Assembly: GCF_019635935.1 (NCBI RefSeq)
Contig: NZ_JAHBYN010000001.1
Location: 620,001 to 684,000 of the forward strand
Direction: 5' to 3'
DNA length: 64,000 nt
Source: Parvibaculum sp.
GTDB lineage: Bacteria; Pseudomonadota; Alphaproteobacteria; Parvibaculales; Parvibaculaceae
Shown here piece by piece: positions 1 through 7,961 of this stretch. Position numbers and translations under genes: made by a program. The notes beneath the pieces were generated by a model. It worked only from the letters and a program-made list of their open reading frames with translations. It was not told the origin of the DNA and made no database searches. Each line of letters starts with the position of its first letter. Within the stretch, counting starts at the first letter, position 1.

Positions 1-930
1 GATCACGCCATCGGGCGTGTTGTTGAACATCAGCGTCTGGCCGACCTGGAAATCCATGACGTCGCGCAGCGTGAGCTGCTGCTGGTCGAGCACGGCTTCG
101 ACCGGAACCCGCGTCGACCAGAGCTCTGTCGCGAGATGCCCTTCCCAGATGGTGTCGCGGCCGAATTTCTCGCCCATGAACATCTGCAACAGCAATTCGC
201 GGATCGGTTCCAGCGTCGCATAGGGCAACATCAGTTCGATGCGCCCGCCGCGATCTTCCATGTCGACGCGCAGCTTGACGAGAATGGCCGCATTCGCCGG
301 ACGCGCAATCGCCGCGAAACGCGGATTGGTTTCCATGCGGTCGAGTTCGAGCGTCACCGGCGACAAGGGCTCGAATGCCGCCTGCACATCCTGCAGCACG
401 ACTTCGATCATGCGCTGCACGAGATTCAGTTCGATGGTGGTATAGGGCCGGCCTTCGATGCGCATCGCCGCCGTGCCGCGCCGTCCGCCCAGCAAAACGT
501 CGACGATCGAGTAGATGAGGTTCGAGTCGACCGTGAACATGCCGTAATTGTCCCACTGCTTCGCGCGGAAAACAGCAAGAATGGCAGGCAACGGAATCGA
601 ATTGAGGTAATCGCCGAAACGGATCGACGAGACGTTGTCGAGCGACACTTCGACGTTGTCGGAGGTGAAATTTCGGAGCGACACGGTCATCAAACGGACG
701 AGCCGGTCGAACACGATCTCGAGCATCGGCAACCGCTCGTAGGACACAAGCGCCGAATTGACGATGGCATCGATGCCGTGCCGGTCCTGCGTTTGCCCTT
801 CCTCGACCTCAAAGCCGAGCAGACTGTCGATTTCGTCCTGGTTGAGCACGCGCTCCGGCGCTTTCGCCGCCGCTTGCGCAGCATTGGCGAGCACGTCCGA
901 GTCTTTGTCCTTGACGTCTGTGGTGGCCAT
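1..930 (-). CDS. fliM: Flagellar motor switch protein FliM (3' end outside window)
   Basis: FliM forms the middle of the C-ring switch complex and receives the CheY-P signal. Translating the minus strand from the ATG at 930 gives 310 codons with no stop before the window edge, so the C-terminal part is missing. Residues 29-40 read LNQDEIDSLLGF, the conserved FliM N-terminal CheY-binding motif, and the following sequence keeps the FliM middle-domain pattern (for example FTVDSNLIYSIVDVLLGG). The N-terminal linker before the motif is longer than in enterobacteria. fliL lies 19 bases upstream on the same strand, so the two form a fliL-fliM operon as in Caulobacter. Confidence 0.95.
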   Translation of the reverse strand, partial: MATTDVKDKDSDVLANAAQAAAKAPERVLNQDEIDSLLGFEVEEGQTQDRHGIDAIVNSALVSYERLPMLEIVFDRLVRLMTVSLRNFTSDNVEVSLDNVSSIRFGDYLNSIPLPAILAVFRAKQWDNYGMFTVDSNLIYSIVDVLLGGRRGTAAMRIEGRPYTTIELNLVQRMIEVVLQDVQAAFEPLSPVTLELDRMETNPRFAAIARPANAAILVKLRVDMEDRGGRIELMLPYATLEPIRELLLQMFMGEKFGRDTIWEGHLATELWSTRVPVEAVLDQQQLTLRDVMDFQVGQTLMFNNTPDGVI

Positions 931-949
931 AAAACGGTCCCCGAACCCT

Positions 950-1456
950 TTACTGAACGATGATTTCCCGGAACAGAATGTCCGTGACGAGCGGTTTCTG
1001 GGTCGCAAGCGTCAGGCGGCGCATCAGCTCTTCCTTCAGGCTGAGCATCCCTTGCGAGCCTTCGAGGTCTTCCGGCCGGAGATCGCGCAGGAACGTCTGG
1101 AAGCCGTCGAGCACGCGCGGCATCTCGAGTTCGAGACGCTTGACGGCTTCGGCATCCACAACCTGCAAAGACACGCGCATCTTGAGGTAGTGCGCGGGCG
1201 GCGGGCCGCTGAGGTTCACCAGAAAATCCGGCAGATCGTAGAACACCGGATCCGCGACCACTTCCTCGACGGGCTTTTCTTCGCCGGATCCACCGAAAAT
1301 GCCCGACATGTAGAGACCGGCGCCGGCGCCGATCAGAACCAGCACCGGCAACGCGACATAGAGAACGAGCACCTTGCCGGCGATCCGGCGTCGTGCCGGC
1401 GCTTCGGAAACGTCCTCGTCTTCTTCTTCGGCGACTTCGGCGTCGACTGCAGCCAT
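950..1456 (-). CDS. fliL: Flagellar basal body-associated protein FliL
   Basis: 168-residue inner-membrane protein that supports stator function at the flagellar motor. It has an acidic cytoplasmic N-terminus (about residues 5-18), one membrane segment at about 29-50, and a periplasmic FliL domain. I chose the ATG at 1456 (MAAVDAEV...), which gives the normal short cytoplasmic tail. The reading frame stays open back to 1549, but that extension is Arg-rich and unlike FliL. A purine-rich GAGGTGGG lies upstream of the chosen start. It is the first gene of a fliL-fliM operon. Confidence 0.92.
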   Translation of the reverse strand: MAAVDAEVAEEEDEDVSEAPARRRIAGKVLVLYVALPVLVLIGAGAGLYMSGIFGGSGEEKPVEEVVADPVFYDLPDFLVNLSGPPPAHYLKMRVSLQVVDAEAVKRLELEMPRVLDGFQTFLRDLRPEDLEGSQGMLSLKEELMRRLTLATQKPLVTDILFREIIVQ

Positions 1457-1571
1457 CTTGAAATGTCCCACCTCGCGGACGTCGCGGCGCCTTCGCCCGC
1501 GCTGTCCTTTGCCCTGTGTTCGTCGCATCGCGGCTTCTTCGCGACACAAGGGCGATGCTCTCGCACTTTGG

Positions 1572-1586
1572 TTAATGAAGCGTTGT
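1572..1586. promoter_or_regulatory. Degenerate CtrA-like box upstream of fliL-fliM
   Basis: TTAA, seven bases, then TTGT: one perfect and one degenerate CtrA half-site. In Caulobacter fliLM is a CtrA-dependent operon, which is why this weak match is recorded. Two mismatches in the second half make it uncertain. Confidence 0.3.
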
Positions 1587-1640
1587 GTCCGCCGCTTTCA
1601 CGGGCCGTCTCAAGCGGAAACCGCCGGCCCGCCGCCGAAC

Positions 1641-1669
1641 CGGCAGAAACTGCCCGGTATTCCCTGCCG
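1641..1669. promoter_or_regulatory. Tandem ftr/FlbD-like enhancer sites for flgF operon
   Basis: Two abutting 15-base palindromes of the form CGGCA-N5-TGCCG: CGGCAGAAACTGCCC at 1641-1655 and CGGTATTCCCTGCCG at 1655-1669. Their centres lie about 91 and 77 bases upstream of the centre of the sigma-54 promoter at 1732. The same motif pair occurs before flgI, flagellin 1 and flgE. By analogy with Caulobacter these would bind the NtrC-type activator FlbD. Confidence 0.75.
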
Positions 1670-1701
1670 CCAAACGGCCGCCCGGTGCAGGAGATGGAGG
1701 T

Positions 1702-1714
1702 TATCTAATTGATT
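1702..1714. promoter_or_regulatory. IHF-like site between enhancer and promoter
   Basis: TATCTAATTGATT matches the inverted IHF consensus YAA-N4-TTGATW with one mismatch, in an AT-rich patch exactly between the enhancers and the sigma-54 promoter. Confidence 0.45.
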
Positions 1715-1731
1715 TTATTGATATTTTTATC

Positions 1732-1746
1732 TGGCACAGGCCCTGC
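1732..1746 (+). promoter_or_regulatory. Sigma-54 promoter of flgF-flgG-flgA-flgH
   Basis: TGGCACAGGCCCTGC carries GG at -24 and GC at -12 with correct spacing (TGGCAC-N5-NTGC). Transcription would start near 1758, about 50 bases before the flgF ATG. Confidence 0.85.
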
Positions 1747-1808
1747 ACATCCCTCGGCGGGCCGCCAGTACCAGCGCCTGCAATTTGAACCGGACGACCG
1801 ACGCCGCC

Positions 1809-2540
1809 ATGGAAAACGCCCTTCTCATAGCCCTATCGCGCCAGATGGCGATGACGCGCGAAATGGCGACCATCGCGAACAACCTCGCGAACATGAACAC
1901 GGCCGGCTTCAAGTCGGAGGCGATGCTGTTCGACCAGTACGTGATGAAGGACGCCACAGAGGGCAGCAAGGCGGCGAAGATCACCTTCGTTCAGGATTTC
2001 GGCCAGCATCGCAACCTGCAAGACGGCACGCTGCAGACAACCGGCAATCCCTTCGACGTGGCGATCAGCGGCGACGGCTTCTTCAGGGTGCAGACAGAGA
2101 ACAATGTCATGTACACCCGCAACGGTCACTTTCGTCTCGACGAAGCGGGCCAGCTTGTGACGGCGAACGGCGACCCCGTGCTGTCCGACGCCGACGCGCC
2201 GATCCTCTTTGCCCAGGACGAAACCGACATCACGATCGCGCGCGACGGTACGGTCTCATCGAGCCTCGGCCTTCGTGGCAAGCTTTCGGTCGTAACCTTC
2301 GAAAACCCCCAGGCCATGCAGAACGCCGGCGGAACGCTGCTCGGCACCTTGCAGGACGAGCAGCCCGTCGAGGCGCCGCGCCTGGTGCAGGGCGCGCTCG
2401 AAGGTTCGAACGTGCAGCCGATCGTCGAGATGACGAACATGATCGAGGTATCGCGTTCCTATGCGAGCGCACAGAAACTTATCGACCAATCCGACCAGAT
2501 GCGCCGCAAGGCGATACAGGAACTCGGAAGCCCGGCCTGA
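1809..2540 (+). CDS. flgF: Flagellar proximal rod protein FlgF
   Basis: 243-residue rod protein exported by the flagellar type III system. The N-terminus MENALLIALSRQM followed by the NNLANMNTAGFK motif is the flagellar rod/hook N-domain; the C-terminus ends with the coiled-coil motif around NMIEVSRSYASAQKLI. The start at 1809 gives the standard FlgF N-terminus; an upstream in-frame ATG at 1785 would add eight unrelated residues. First gene of an operon with flgG, flgA and flgH, behind a sigma-54 promoter. Confidence 0.93.
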   Translation: MENALLIALSRQMAMTREMATIANNLANMNTAGFKSEAMLFDQYVMKDATEGSKAAKITFVQDFGQHRNLQDGTLQTTGNPFDVAISGDGFFRVQTENNVMYTRNGHFRLDEAGQLVTANGDPVLSDADAPILFAQDETDITIARDGTVSSSLGLRGKLSVVTFENPQAMQNAGGTLLGTLQDEQPVEAPRLVQGALEGSNVQPIVEMTNMIEVSRSYASAQKLIDQSDQMRRKAIQELGSPA

Positions 2541-2580
2541 GGCCGCTTTCGATATGACACAAGGGTAAGGAACAAGTCCC

Positions 2581-3366
2581 ATGCAGTCGCTCAGCATCGC
2601 CGCCACCGGCATGATGGCCCAGCAGCTCAATGTCGAGGTGATCTCCAACAACATCGCCAACATGAGCACAACCGGCTTCAAGCGTCAGCGCGCGGAGTTT
2701 CAGGACCTGCTCTACCAGAACCTGCGCCGCGTCGGCACCAATTCGTCGGACGCCGGCACCATCGTGCCCGCCGGCGTACAGGTCGGTCTCGGCGTCAAGA
2801 CGAGCTCCGTCTACCGGGTGATGACGCAAGGCAACATGGACAACACCGAGAACAAGCTCGACGTCGCCATTCAGGGCCGCGGATATTTCCGCGTCGAACT
2901 GCCGAGCGGCGAGGACGCCTACACCCGCGCCGGTTCCTTCCAGATCAGCGCCGACGGCCAGCTCGTGACCGCCGACGGCTACACGCTGGCGCCCGGCATC
3001 TCGATCCCCGCCGAAGCGACCGACCTCACGATCAGCCGCGATGGTCAGGTGCAGGTGATGATCCCGGGTCAGACGGCCTCGCAGGTCGTCGGCCAGATCG
3101 AACTGGCGAACTTCGCCAACGAAGCCGGCCTCGATCCGCAGGGCGACAATCTTTTCCTCGAGACGGCCGCCAGCGGCGCGCCGCTCATCGGCACACCCAA
3201 CAATGCAGGCTTCGGCGGCGTTCTTCAGGGCTTCCTCGAAACCTCGAACGTCAACGCGGTGAGCGAAATCACGTCGCTCATCACCGCGCAGCGCGCCTAC
3301 GAAATGAATTCCAAGGTCATCACCACCTCCGACGAGATGATGTCCGTTGCCGCGAATGTCAAATAA
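2581..3366 (+). CDS. flgG: Flagellar distal rod protein FlgG
   Basis: 261 residues, the family's usual length. Distal rod subunit that joins the proximal rod to the hook. MQSLSIAATGM at the N-terminus, then NNIANMSTTGFKRQ, and a C-terminal ALITAQRAYEMNSK-type segment identify FlgG rather than FlgF. A good ribosome site (AAGGAA) sits before the ATG. It follows flgF by 40 bases and precedes flgA by 12. Confidence 0.95.
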   Translation: MQSLSIAATGMMAQQLNVEVISNNIANMSTTGFKRQRAEFQDLLYQNLRRVGTNSSDAGTIVPAGVQVGLGVKTSSVYRVMTQGNMDNTENKLDVAIQGRGYFRVELPSGEDAYTRAGSFQISADGQLVTADGYTLAPGISIPAEATDLTISRDGQVQVMIPGQTASQVVGQIELANFANEAGLDPQGDNLFLETAASGAPLIGTPNNAGFGGVLQGFLETSNVNAVSEITSLITAQRAYEMNSKVITTSDEMMSVAANVK

Positions 3367-3378
3367 ACGGTGATTGAA

Positions 3379-4371
3379 ATGTATGCGCGTATCGCTCTCA
3401 CGATCGGAACAATAGCCGCCGCCGCGCTCTTCGCAGGCGCTGCCGCATCCGCCGAACTGCGCCCCACGGTCACCGTCGCCGGCGAAACGGTTACGCTCGG
3501 CGACATCTTCGACGATGCGGGCGCTGCCGCTCATGTCGTCGTCGCAAACGCACCCGCGCCCGGCCTCACGGGCGAGATTTCGGTCTCCCGCATCTCGCTC
3601 GCCGCGCGCCGCAACGGCATCGAATGGCGCAACAATGCAGGCCTGACGCATATCGTCGTCGGCCGCAGCGGCGCAAACGTGCCCGAAGAGGAAGTCGCGT
3701 CGGCCATCGCGGGCGCCATCGAGGCACAGTCCTCCTCGCTCCCCTCCGCCGCGATCCTGCAGGTCGATTTCGCCAACGGCGCCGCCGGCATCCAGGTCGC
3801 CGAAGACGCCGAACGCAGCGTCCGCGTCGAGCAGCTTTCGTTCAATCCGCGCAACGGCGCGTTCACCGCGGTCGTTCGCGCGCCCGCAAACGACATGATG
3901 AGCCCGCTGCGCCGCATTGCCGGTCGCGCCTATCCGGTCATCGATGTGCCGGTTCTGACGCGCGACATCATGCCGGGCGACGTCGTGCGTCGCACCGATA
4001 TCGACTGGATCCGCCTGCCCGCCACGCGCGTCAGCCAGAACATCGTCACGTCGCTGCCGCAGCTTGTCGGCATGTCGCCGCGCAACCCGGCCCGCGCCGG
4101 AGAGCCGCTCCGCCTCTCCGACATGCGCCCGCCGCTCGTCGTCGAAAAGGGCGCGCAGGTCGACATGACCTTCGTTTCCGGCGCGTTGACCCTGACCGCG
4201 CGCGGCCGCGCTCTCGACAGCGGCGCCATCGGCGACATCGTAAATGTGCTCAACAGCCGCTCCAACCGCACCGTGCAGGGCATCGTCGAAGGTCCCAACA
4301 TGGTCCGCATCGATGCGCCGGGTGCCGCCCGCTCGGCGGCCGCACTCAACGCCGCCGGCGGCAATTCCTGA
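3379..4371 (+). CDS. flgA: Flagella basal body P-ring formation protein FlgA
   Basis: Periplasmic chaperone for P-ring (FlgI) assembly; 330 residues. The N-terminus has a signal peptide ending near AGAAASA, and the C-terminal half carries the SAF-type segment (VLTRDIMPGDVVRRTDIDW and later VVEKGAQVDMTF). A GTG at 3370 is in frame, three codons upstream; I prefer the ATG at 3379, which has GGTGA about eight bases before it. It is co-transcribed with flgG and flgH. Longer than the E. coli protein, as in other alphaproteobacteria. Confidence 0.9.
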   Translation: MYARIALTIGTIAAAALFAGAAASAELRPTVTVAGETVTLGDIFDDAGAAAHVVVANAPAPGLTGEISVSRISLAARRNGIEWRNNAGLTHIVVGRSGANVPEEEVASAIAGAIEAQSSSLPSAAILQVDFANGAAGIQVAEDAERSVRVEQLSFNPRNGAFTAVVRAPANDMMSPLRRIAGRAYPVIDVPVLTRDIMPGDVVRRTDIDWIRLPATRVSQNIVTSLPQLVGMSPRNPARAGEPLRLSDMRPPLVVEKGAQVDMTFVSGALTLTARGRALDSGAIGDIVNVLNSRSNRTVQGIVEGPNMVRIDAPGAARSAAALNAAGGNS

Positions 4372-4409
4372 TCGCGATACGAAAAGTTCCGACCGAAAAG
4401 GTTCAAAAG

Positions 4410-5147
4410 ATGTTTGTCAGTTCCGCTTACCGCCTCATCGCTGCCGTCCTCGTCGCCGCGACGCTGGCCGGCTGCAACAGCGCCGATCGCATTGCCAACA
4501 TCGGCAAGGCGCCCGACATGGCGCCCGTCGGCACGATCGAGCCGCGCGTTTCGATGCCAATGCCGGCGCCCGAGGAAATCGTCTATCAGCCGAATTCGCT
4601 CTGGCGCTCCGGCTCGCGCGCCTTCTTCCGCGACCAGCGCGCCGCCCGTGTCGGCGACATCCTGACGGTGCTGATCAACATTTCCGACAATGCCAAGGTC
4701 GACAACACGACCAAGCGCAGCCGCGCCAATGCCGAGAATGCTTCCGTCGACAATCTGCTTGGCTACGAGAGCTATCTCGGCAAGGTCCTGCCGAACGCGG
4801 TCGACAACACCAATCTTGCCAATCTCGGCTCCAACAGCTCCAGCACCGGTGCGGGCTCGGTCGACCGTCGCGAAAAGATCGAACTGACCGTCGCCGCCGT
4901 CGTCACCCAGGTCCTGCCCAACGGCAACCTGGTCATTTCCGGCCGCCAGCAGGTCCGCGTCAATTTCGAAGTGCGCGAACTCGACGTTGCCGGCATCGTC
5001 CGGCCCGAGGACATTTCGAACATCAACACGATCCAGCACACCCAGATCGCGGAAGCCCGCATCGCCTATGGCGGCCAGGGCCACATCTCCGACGTGCAGC
5101 AGGCGCGCTACGGCCAGCAGCTCTTCGACATCCTGATGCCGTTCTGA
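4410..5147 (+). CDS. flgH: Flagellar L-ring lipoprotein FlgH
   Basis: 245-residue outer-membrane L-ring subunit. Lipoprotein signal peptide with lipobox LAGC, lipidated Cys at residue 22. The body has FlgH signatures: SLWRSGSRAFFRDQRA, VGDILTVLINISDNAKVDN, and the C-terminal GGQGHISDVQQARYGQQ. Last gene of the flgFGAH operon, 38 bases after flgA, followed by a strong terminator. The reading frame is open far upstream inside flgA, but the lipoprotein signal fixes the start at 4410. Confidence 0.95.
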   Translation: MFVSSAYRLIAAVLVAATLAGCNSADRIANIGKAPDMAPVGTIEPRVSMPMPAPEEIVYQPNSLWRSGSRAFFRDQRAARVGDILTVLINISDNAKVDNTTKRSRANAENASVDNLLGYESYLGKVLPNAVDNTNLANLGSNSSSTGAGSVDRREKIELTVAAVVTQVLPNGNLVISGRQQVRVNFEVRELDVAGIVRPEDISNINTIQHTQIAEARIAYGGQGHISDVQQARYGQQLFDILMPF

Positions 5148-5165
5148 TCGCTGTCCCTGAAAAGC

Positions 5166-5196
5166 AAAACGCGGCCCCGTTTTCGGGCCGCGTTTT
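5166..5196. terminator. Bidirectional terminator between flgH and dksA
   Basis: Stem ACGCGGCCC (5169-5177) pairs with GGGCCGCGT (5185-5193), flanked by AAAA and TTTT, so it can terminate the convergent flgH and dksA transcripts. Confidence 0.88.
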
Positions 5197-5219
5197 CGCA
5201 TCTTGGTATCGCCGGCGTC

Positions 5220-5636
5220 TCAATCGTCGCGATAGACCTTCTCGCGGCGTTCGTGCCGCTCCTGCGCCTCGATCGAAAGCGTCGCGATTGGCCGCGCGTC
5301 GAGCCGCTTCAGGCTGATCGGCTCGCCGGTTTCCTCGCAATAGCCATAAGTGCCTTCGCTGATCCGCCGGAGCGCCGCATCGATCTTGGCCACCAGCTTG
5401 CGCTGCCGGTCGCGCGTACGCAGTTCGAGGGAGCGTTCGGTCTCGGATGAAGCGCGGTCGGCGAGATCGGGATGCTGCGCGCTGTCGTCTTGCAGGTGCT
5501 GCAGCGTTTCGCGGTTCTCGATGAGGATGTCTTCTTTCCACTTCTCGAGCTTGCGGCGAAAATATTCCTTCTGCCGTTTGTTCATAAACGGCTCGTCGTC
5601 GGACGGTATGTAGCCTTTGGGTAAACGTACGGCCAT
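5220..5636 (-). CDS. dksA: DksA/TraR family RNA polymerase-binding protein
   Basis: 138-residue transcription factor of the DksA type, which binds in the RNA polymerase secondary channel and acts with ppGpp. It has a long coiled-coil N-half (about 20-85) and the C-terminal segment GYCEETGEPISLKRL...RPIATLSIEAQ. Only one cysteine remains of the classical four-Cys zinc finger (pattern C, T, A, S-like), as in single-Cys alphaproteobacterial DksA proteins. I chose the ATG at 5636 (GGAGAGA upstream); a GTG at 5657 is possible. It stands alone inside the flagellar cluster, convergent with flgH. Confidence 0.88.
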   Translation of the reverse strand: MAVRLPKGYIPSDDEPFMNKRQKEYFRRKLEKWKEDILIENRETLQHLQDDSAQHPDLADRASSETERSLELRTRDRQRKLVAKIDAALRRISEGTYGYCEETGEPISLKRLDARPIATLSIEAQERHERREKVYRDD

Positions 5637-5788
5637 TCGCAGCGATCTCTCCAGCACGCGTCCCTTGCGGAAACGGGCCGGACTATAGCGACCGGTCCCA
5701 CGATTCTCAACAGCGATGGACCCGCCAAACCGGTGAAATATCTGTGAAATCCGGAGGATACGCGGCGCCCGGAAAACGCCTCGAAAAC

Positions 5789-6223
5789 CTAGCCTTTGGT
5801 ATAGGTTCCGAACTTGGCCAGCTCGACCCGCGCCCTGAGTTCGATCTGGTCGAGCAGGTCGCGCAGGCCCGGATCGGCAATGCCGCCAAGCTGCCGTTCG
5901 ACCACCGAAAGAAGGCGGGAAAGCTTCGATTTCGGCACCTGGCCCATCAGCAGCGCCAGCTTGATGTCATCGAGAATATCGAGCATTTCCTCGGCCCGGG
6001 CGACGGCCTTGCGGCGCGGCGCGTGGAGCGCGTCGTCGGCGCCGCCGGTTTCCTGAAGGGCCAGCAACGCATCGACAGCCCCCAGCGACGCCGGTCCAGA
6101 AAGCCCGGCCGCCCCCCGCGTGGCGCCGGCGCCTGCGGGTGCAAAGCCGCTGCCGGCGCTGCGAACCGAAGCGCCGCGAGCCGCGCCGCTCTGGGATGTC
6201 GCTCTGGTATTGCCGATCTTCAT
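5789..6223 (-). CDS. fliX: Flagellar assembly regulator FliX
   Basis: 144-residue alphaproteobacterial FliX homologue. In Caulobacter FliX couples early basal-body assembly to the activator FlbD. It starts MKIGNTRATSQSG; the first half is Ala/Gly-rich and low in complexity, and the conserved C-half (about 70-140) contains LDILDDIKLALLMGQVP and DPGLRDLLDQIELRARVELAKF. Start chosen at the ATG with GGTGGGG upstream. Divergent from flgI; a consensus CtrA box lies between them. Confidence 0.85.
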   Translation of the reverse strand: MKIGNTRATSQSGAARGASVRSAGSGFAPAGAGATRGAAGLSGPASLGAVDALLALQETGGADDALHAPRRKAVARAEEMLDILDDIKLALLMGQVPKSKLSRLLSVVERQLGGIADPGLRDLLDQIELRARVELAKFGTYTKG

Positions 6224-6291
6224 TTCGTTGCCCCACCGCGATCCGTCAGTTGCCGGTCCGGTTTCATTCCCTCCAAAATGGACCGGAGGTC

Positions 6292-6306
6292 TTAAAGCGG
6301 CGTTAA
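6292..6306. promoter_or_regulatory. CtrA box, fliX-flgI intergenic region
   Basis: TTAA-AGCGGCG-TTAA is a perfect match to the CtrA consensus TTAA-N7-TTAA. It lies about 69 bases before the fliX start codon. Caulobacter fliX is under direct CtrA control, so this is probably the fliX activator site. Confidence 0.7.
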
Positions 6307-6332
6307 TCTTAACCCGTGCCGCCGCCCGCCAG

Positions 6333-6367
6333 CGGCAGGATTTGCCGCCGCGCGGCAGGAGATGCCT
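6333..6367. promoter_or_regulatory. Tandem ftr/FlbD-like enhancer sites for flgI
   Basis: CGGCAGGATTTGCCG at 6333-6347 and CGGCAGGAGATGCCT at 6353-6367, starts 20 bases apart. They sit 120 and 100 bases upstream of the flgI sigma-54 element, the same layout as at the other three flagellar promoters. Confidence 0.75.
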
Positions 6368-6424
6368 GCGCGGGGCCCGCCAAAGCCCGGTTTCCGGCCG
6401 CCGGAAAATGAGAAACCTCATATA

Positions 6425-6437
6425 AATCAAATGATTA
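6425..6437. promoter_or_regulatory. IHF site upstream of flgI promoter
   Basis: AATCAAATGATTA matches WATCAA-N4-TTR exactly and lies between the enhancers and the -24/-12 element. Confidence 0.65.
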
Positions 6438-6452
6438 GGTCAGGCCGCCGGA

Positions 6453-6467
6453 TGGCATGTCTTTCGC
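6453..6467 (+). promoter_or_regulatory. Sigma-54 promoter of flgI
   Basis: TGGCATGTCTTTCGC has the -24 GG and -12 GC with correct spacing. It overlaps an alternative in-frame ATG at 6457, so the real flgI start must be downstream. Confidence 0.72.
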
Positions 6468-6507
6468 TAGAGAAACGCCGTATCGCAAGCGATTGATCGG
6501 TTGGTCC

Positions 6508-7647
6508 ATGTCCCGGCTTATTGCCCTTCGTCTCCGCTCCTTCCTGACGCTCGTGCTCGCCGCTTCGCTTCTGACCGCCACCATGCCGGTCGAAACGCAA
6601 GCCAGCTCGCGCATCAAGGACATCGTCGATGTCGAAGGCATCCGCGACAACATGCTGGTCGGCTACGGCCTCGTGGTCGGCCTCAACGGCACCGGCGACA
6701 CGCTCCGCAACGCCCCCTTCACCCAGCAGAGCCTGATCGGCATGCTGGAGCGCCTCGGCGTCAACACGCGCGGCACCACGCTGAAAACAGCCAACGTCGC
6801 CGCCGTCATGGTTTCGGCCGATCTGCCGGCCTTCGCCGCCCAGGGCACCCGCATCGACGTGACGGTCTCGGCGCTCGGCGACGCGACCAACCTGCAGGGC
6901 GGCGTCCTGCTGGTGACACCGCTGATGGGCGCCGACGGCCAGGTCTATGCCGTCGCGCAAGGATCGGTTGCAACCGGCGGTTTCTCGGCCAAGGGCGAAG
7001 CCTCTTCGGTCGTACGCGGCGTGCCGACCAATGGCCGCATCGCCAACGGCGCCATTGTCGAGCGCGAACTCGAATTCCAGTTGTCCGAACTGCGCTCGCT
7101 GCGCCTTTCGCTGCGCAATCCGGACCTGACGACGGCACAGCGCGTTGCCGCCGCCATCAACACCTATCTCGGCACCAGCACGGCAACCGCCGACAATCCG
7201 ACCACCGTCCAGCTCCACATGCCCGCCGGCTATCGCGGTGGCGTGGTGGCCCTTCTCACCGATATCGAACAATTGCGCGTCCAGCCCGATCTCGCCGCCC
7301 GTGTCGTCATCGACGAAGCATCCGGCGTCATCGTCATGGGGCAGAATGTCCGCGTCAGCCAGGTCGCGATCGCGCAGGGCAACCTCACCATCTCGGTCAA
7401 CGAAACCCCGCAGGTCAGCCAGCCGTCGCCCTTCTCGACGCAGGGCGACACGGTGGTCGTGCCGCGAACGAACGTCACGGTCGACGAGGAAAAAGGCAAG
7501 CAGCTCGGCATTATCGACGGCAGCATCAGCCTGAAGGAACTGGTCGACGGGCTCAACGCGCTCGGCGTCAGCCCGCGCGACATGATCACCATTCTGCAGG
7601 CGATCAAGTCCGCCGGTGCCTTGCAGGCCGACATCGAGGTGATGTGA
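6508..7647 (+). CDS. flgI: Flagellar P-ring protein FlgI
   Basis: 379-residue periplasmic P-ring subunit. The signal peptide runs to about residue 32 (cleavage near ETQA), then SRIKDIVDVEGIRDNMLVGYGLVVGLNGTGD, the family's most conserved block. The ATG at 6508 is chosen because the longer ATG at 6457 lies inside the putative sigma-54 promoter and would place 17 residues before the signal peptide. The stop overlaps the next start (TGATG), showing translational coupling to the rod-binding protein gene. Confidence 0.95.
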   Translation: MSRLIALRLRSFLTLVLAASLLTATMPVETQASSRIKDIVDVEGIRDNMLVGYGLVVGLNGTGDTLRNAPFTQQSLIGMLERLGVNTRGTTLKTANVAAVMVSADLPAFAAQGTRIDVTVSALGDATNLQGGVLLVTPLMGADGQVYAVAQGSVATGGFSAKGEASSVVRGVPTNGRIANGAIVERELEFQLSELRSLRLSLRNPDLTTAQRVAAAINTYLGTSTATADNPTTVQLHMPAGYRGGVVALLTDIEQLRVQPDLAARVVIDEASGVIVMGQNVRVSQVAIAQGNLTISVNETPQVSQPSPFSTQGDTVVVPRTNVTVDEEKGKQLGIIDGSISLKELVDGLNALGVSPRDMITILQAIKSAGALQADIEVM

Positions 7648-7961
7648 TGAACGTCGCGGCCCTCCCCGTCCCGCCCCAACCTTTTGCGCACGCACCGGCG
7701 CCGAAGCCGGCCGCCGAACCGCGCGACACACGCGCCTGGGAAACCGCGCGCGACTTCGAAGCCCAATTCGTTTCGGTGCTGCTGCAGCCGATGTTCGAAG
7801 GAACCGGCCAGGACGACGCCTTTGGCGGCGGACCCGGCGAAAACATGTTCCGCTCGCTGCTCGTCGAACAATATGGCCGCGAGATGGTCAAAAGCGGCGG
7901 CATCGGCCTTGCCGACGTCGTCTATCGCGAGATGCTGAAAATGCAGGAACAACCCAAATGA
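7647..7961 (+). CDS. flgJ: Rod-binding protein, FlgJ N-domain only
   Basis: 104 residues corresponding to the N-terminal rod-binding domain of FlgJ (AWETARDFEAQFVSVLLQPMFE, then MFRSLLVEQYGREMVKSGGIGLADVVYREM). It lacks the C-terminal muramidase domain of gammaproteobacterial FlgJ, the normal state in alphaproteobacteria, where a separate enzyme opens the cell wall. Starts one base inside the flgI stop and overlaps the next gene by four bases. Confidence 0.88.
   Translation: MNVAALPVPPQPFAHAPAPKPAAEPRDTRAWETARDFEAQFVSVLLQPMFEGTGQDDAFGGGPGENMFRSLLVEQYGREMVKSGGIGLADVVYREMLKMQEQPK

Noticed and set aside
1501..1515. GC...CC pattern as a minus-strand sigma-54 promoter for fliL
   Set aside because: Only the two invariant dinucleotides match; flanking bases are poor.
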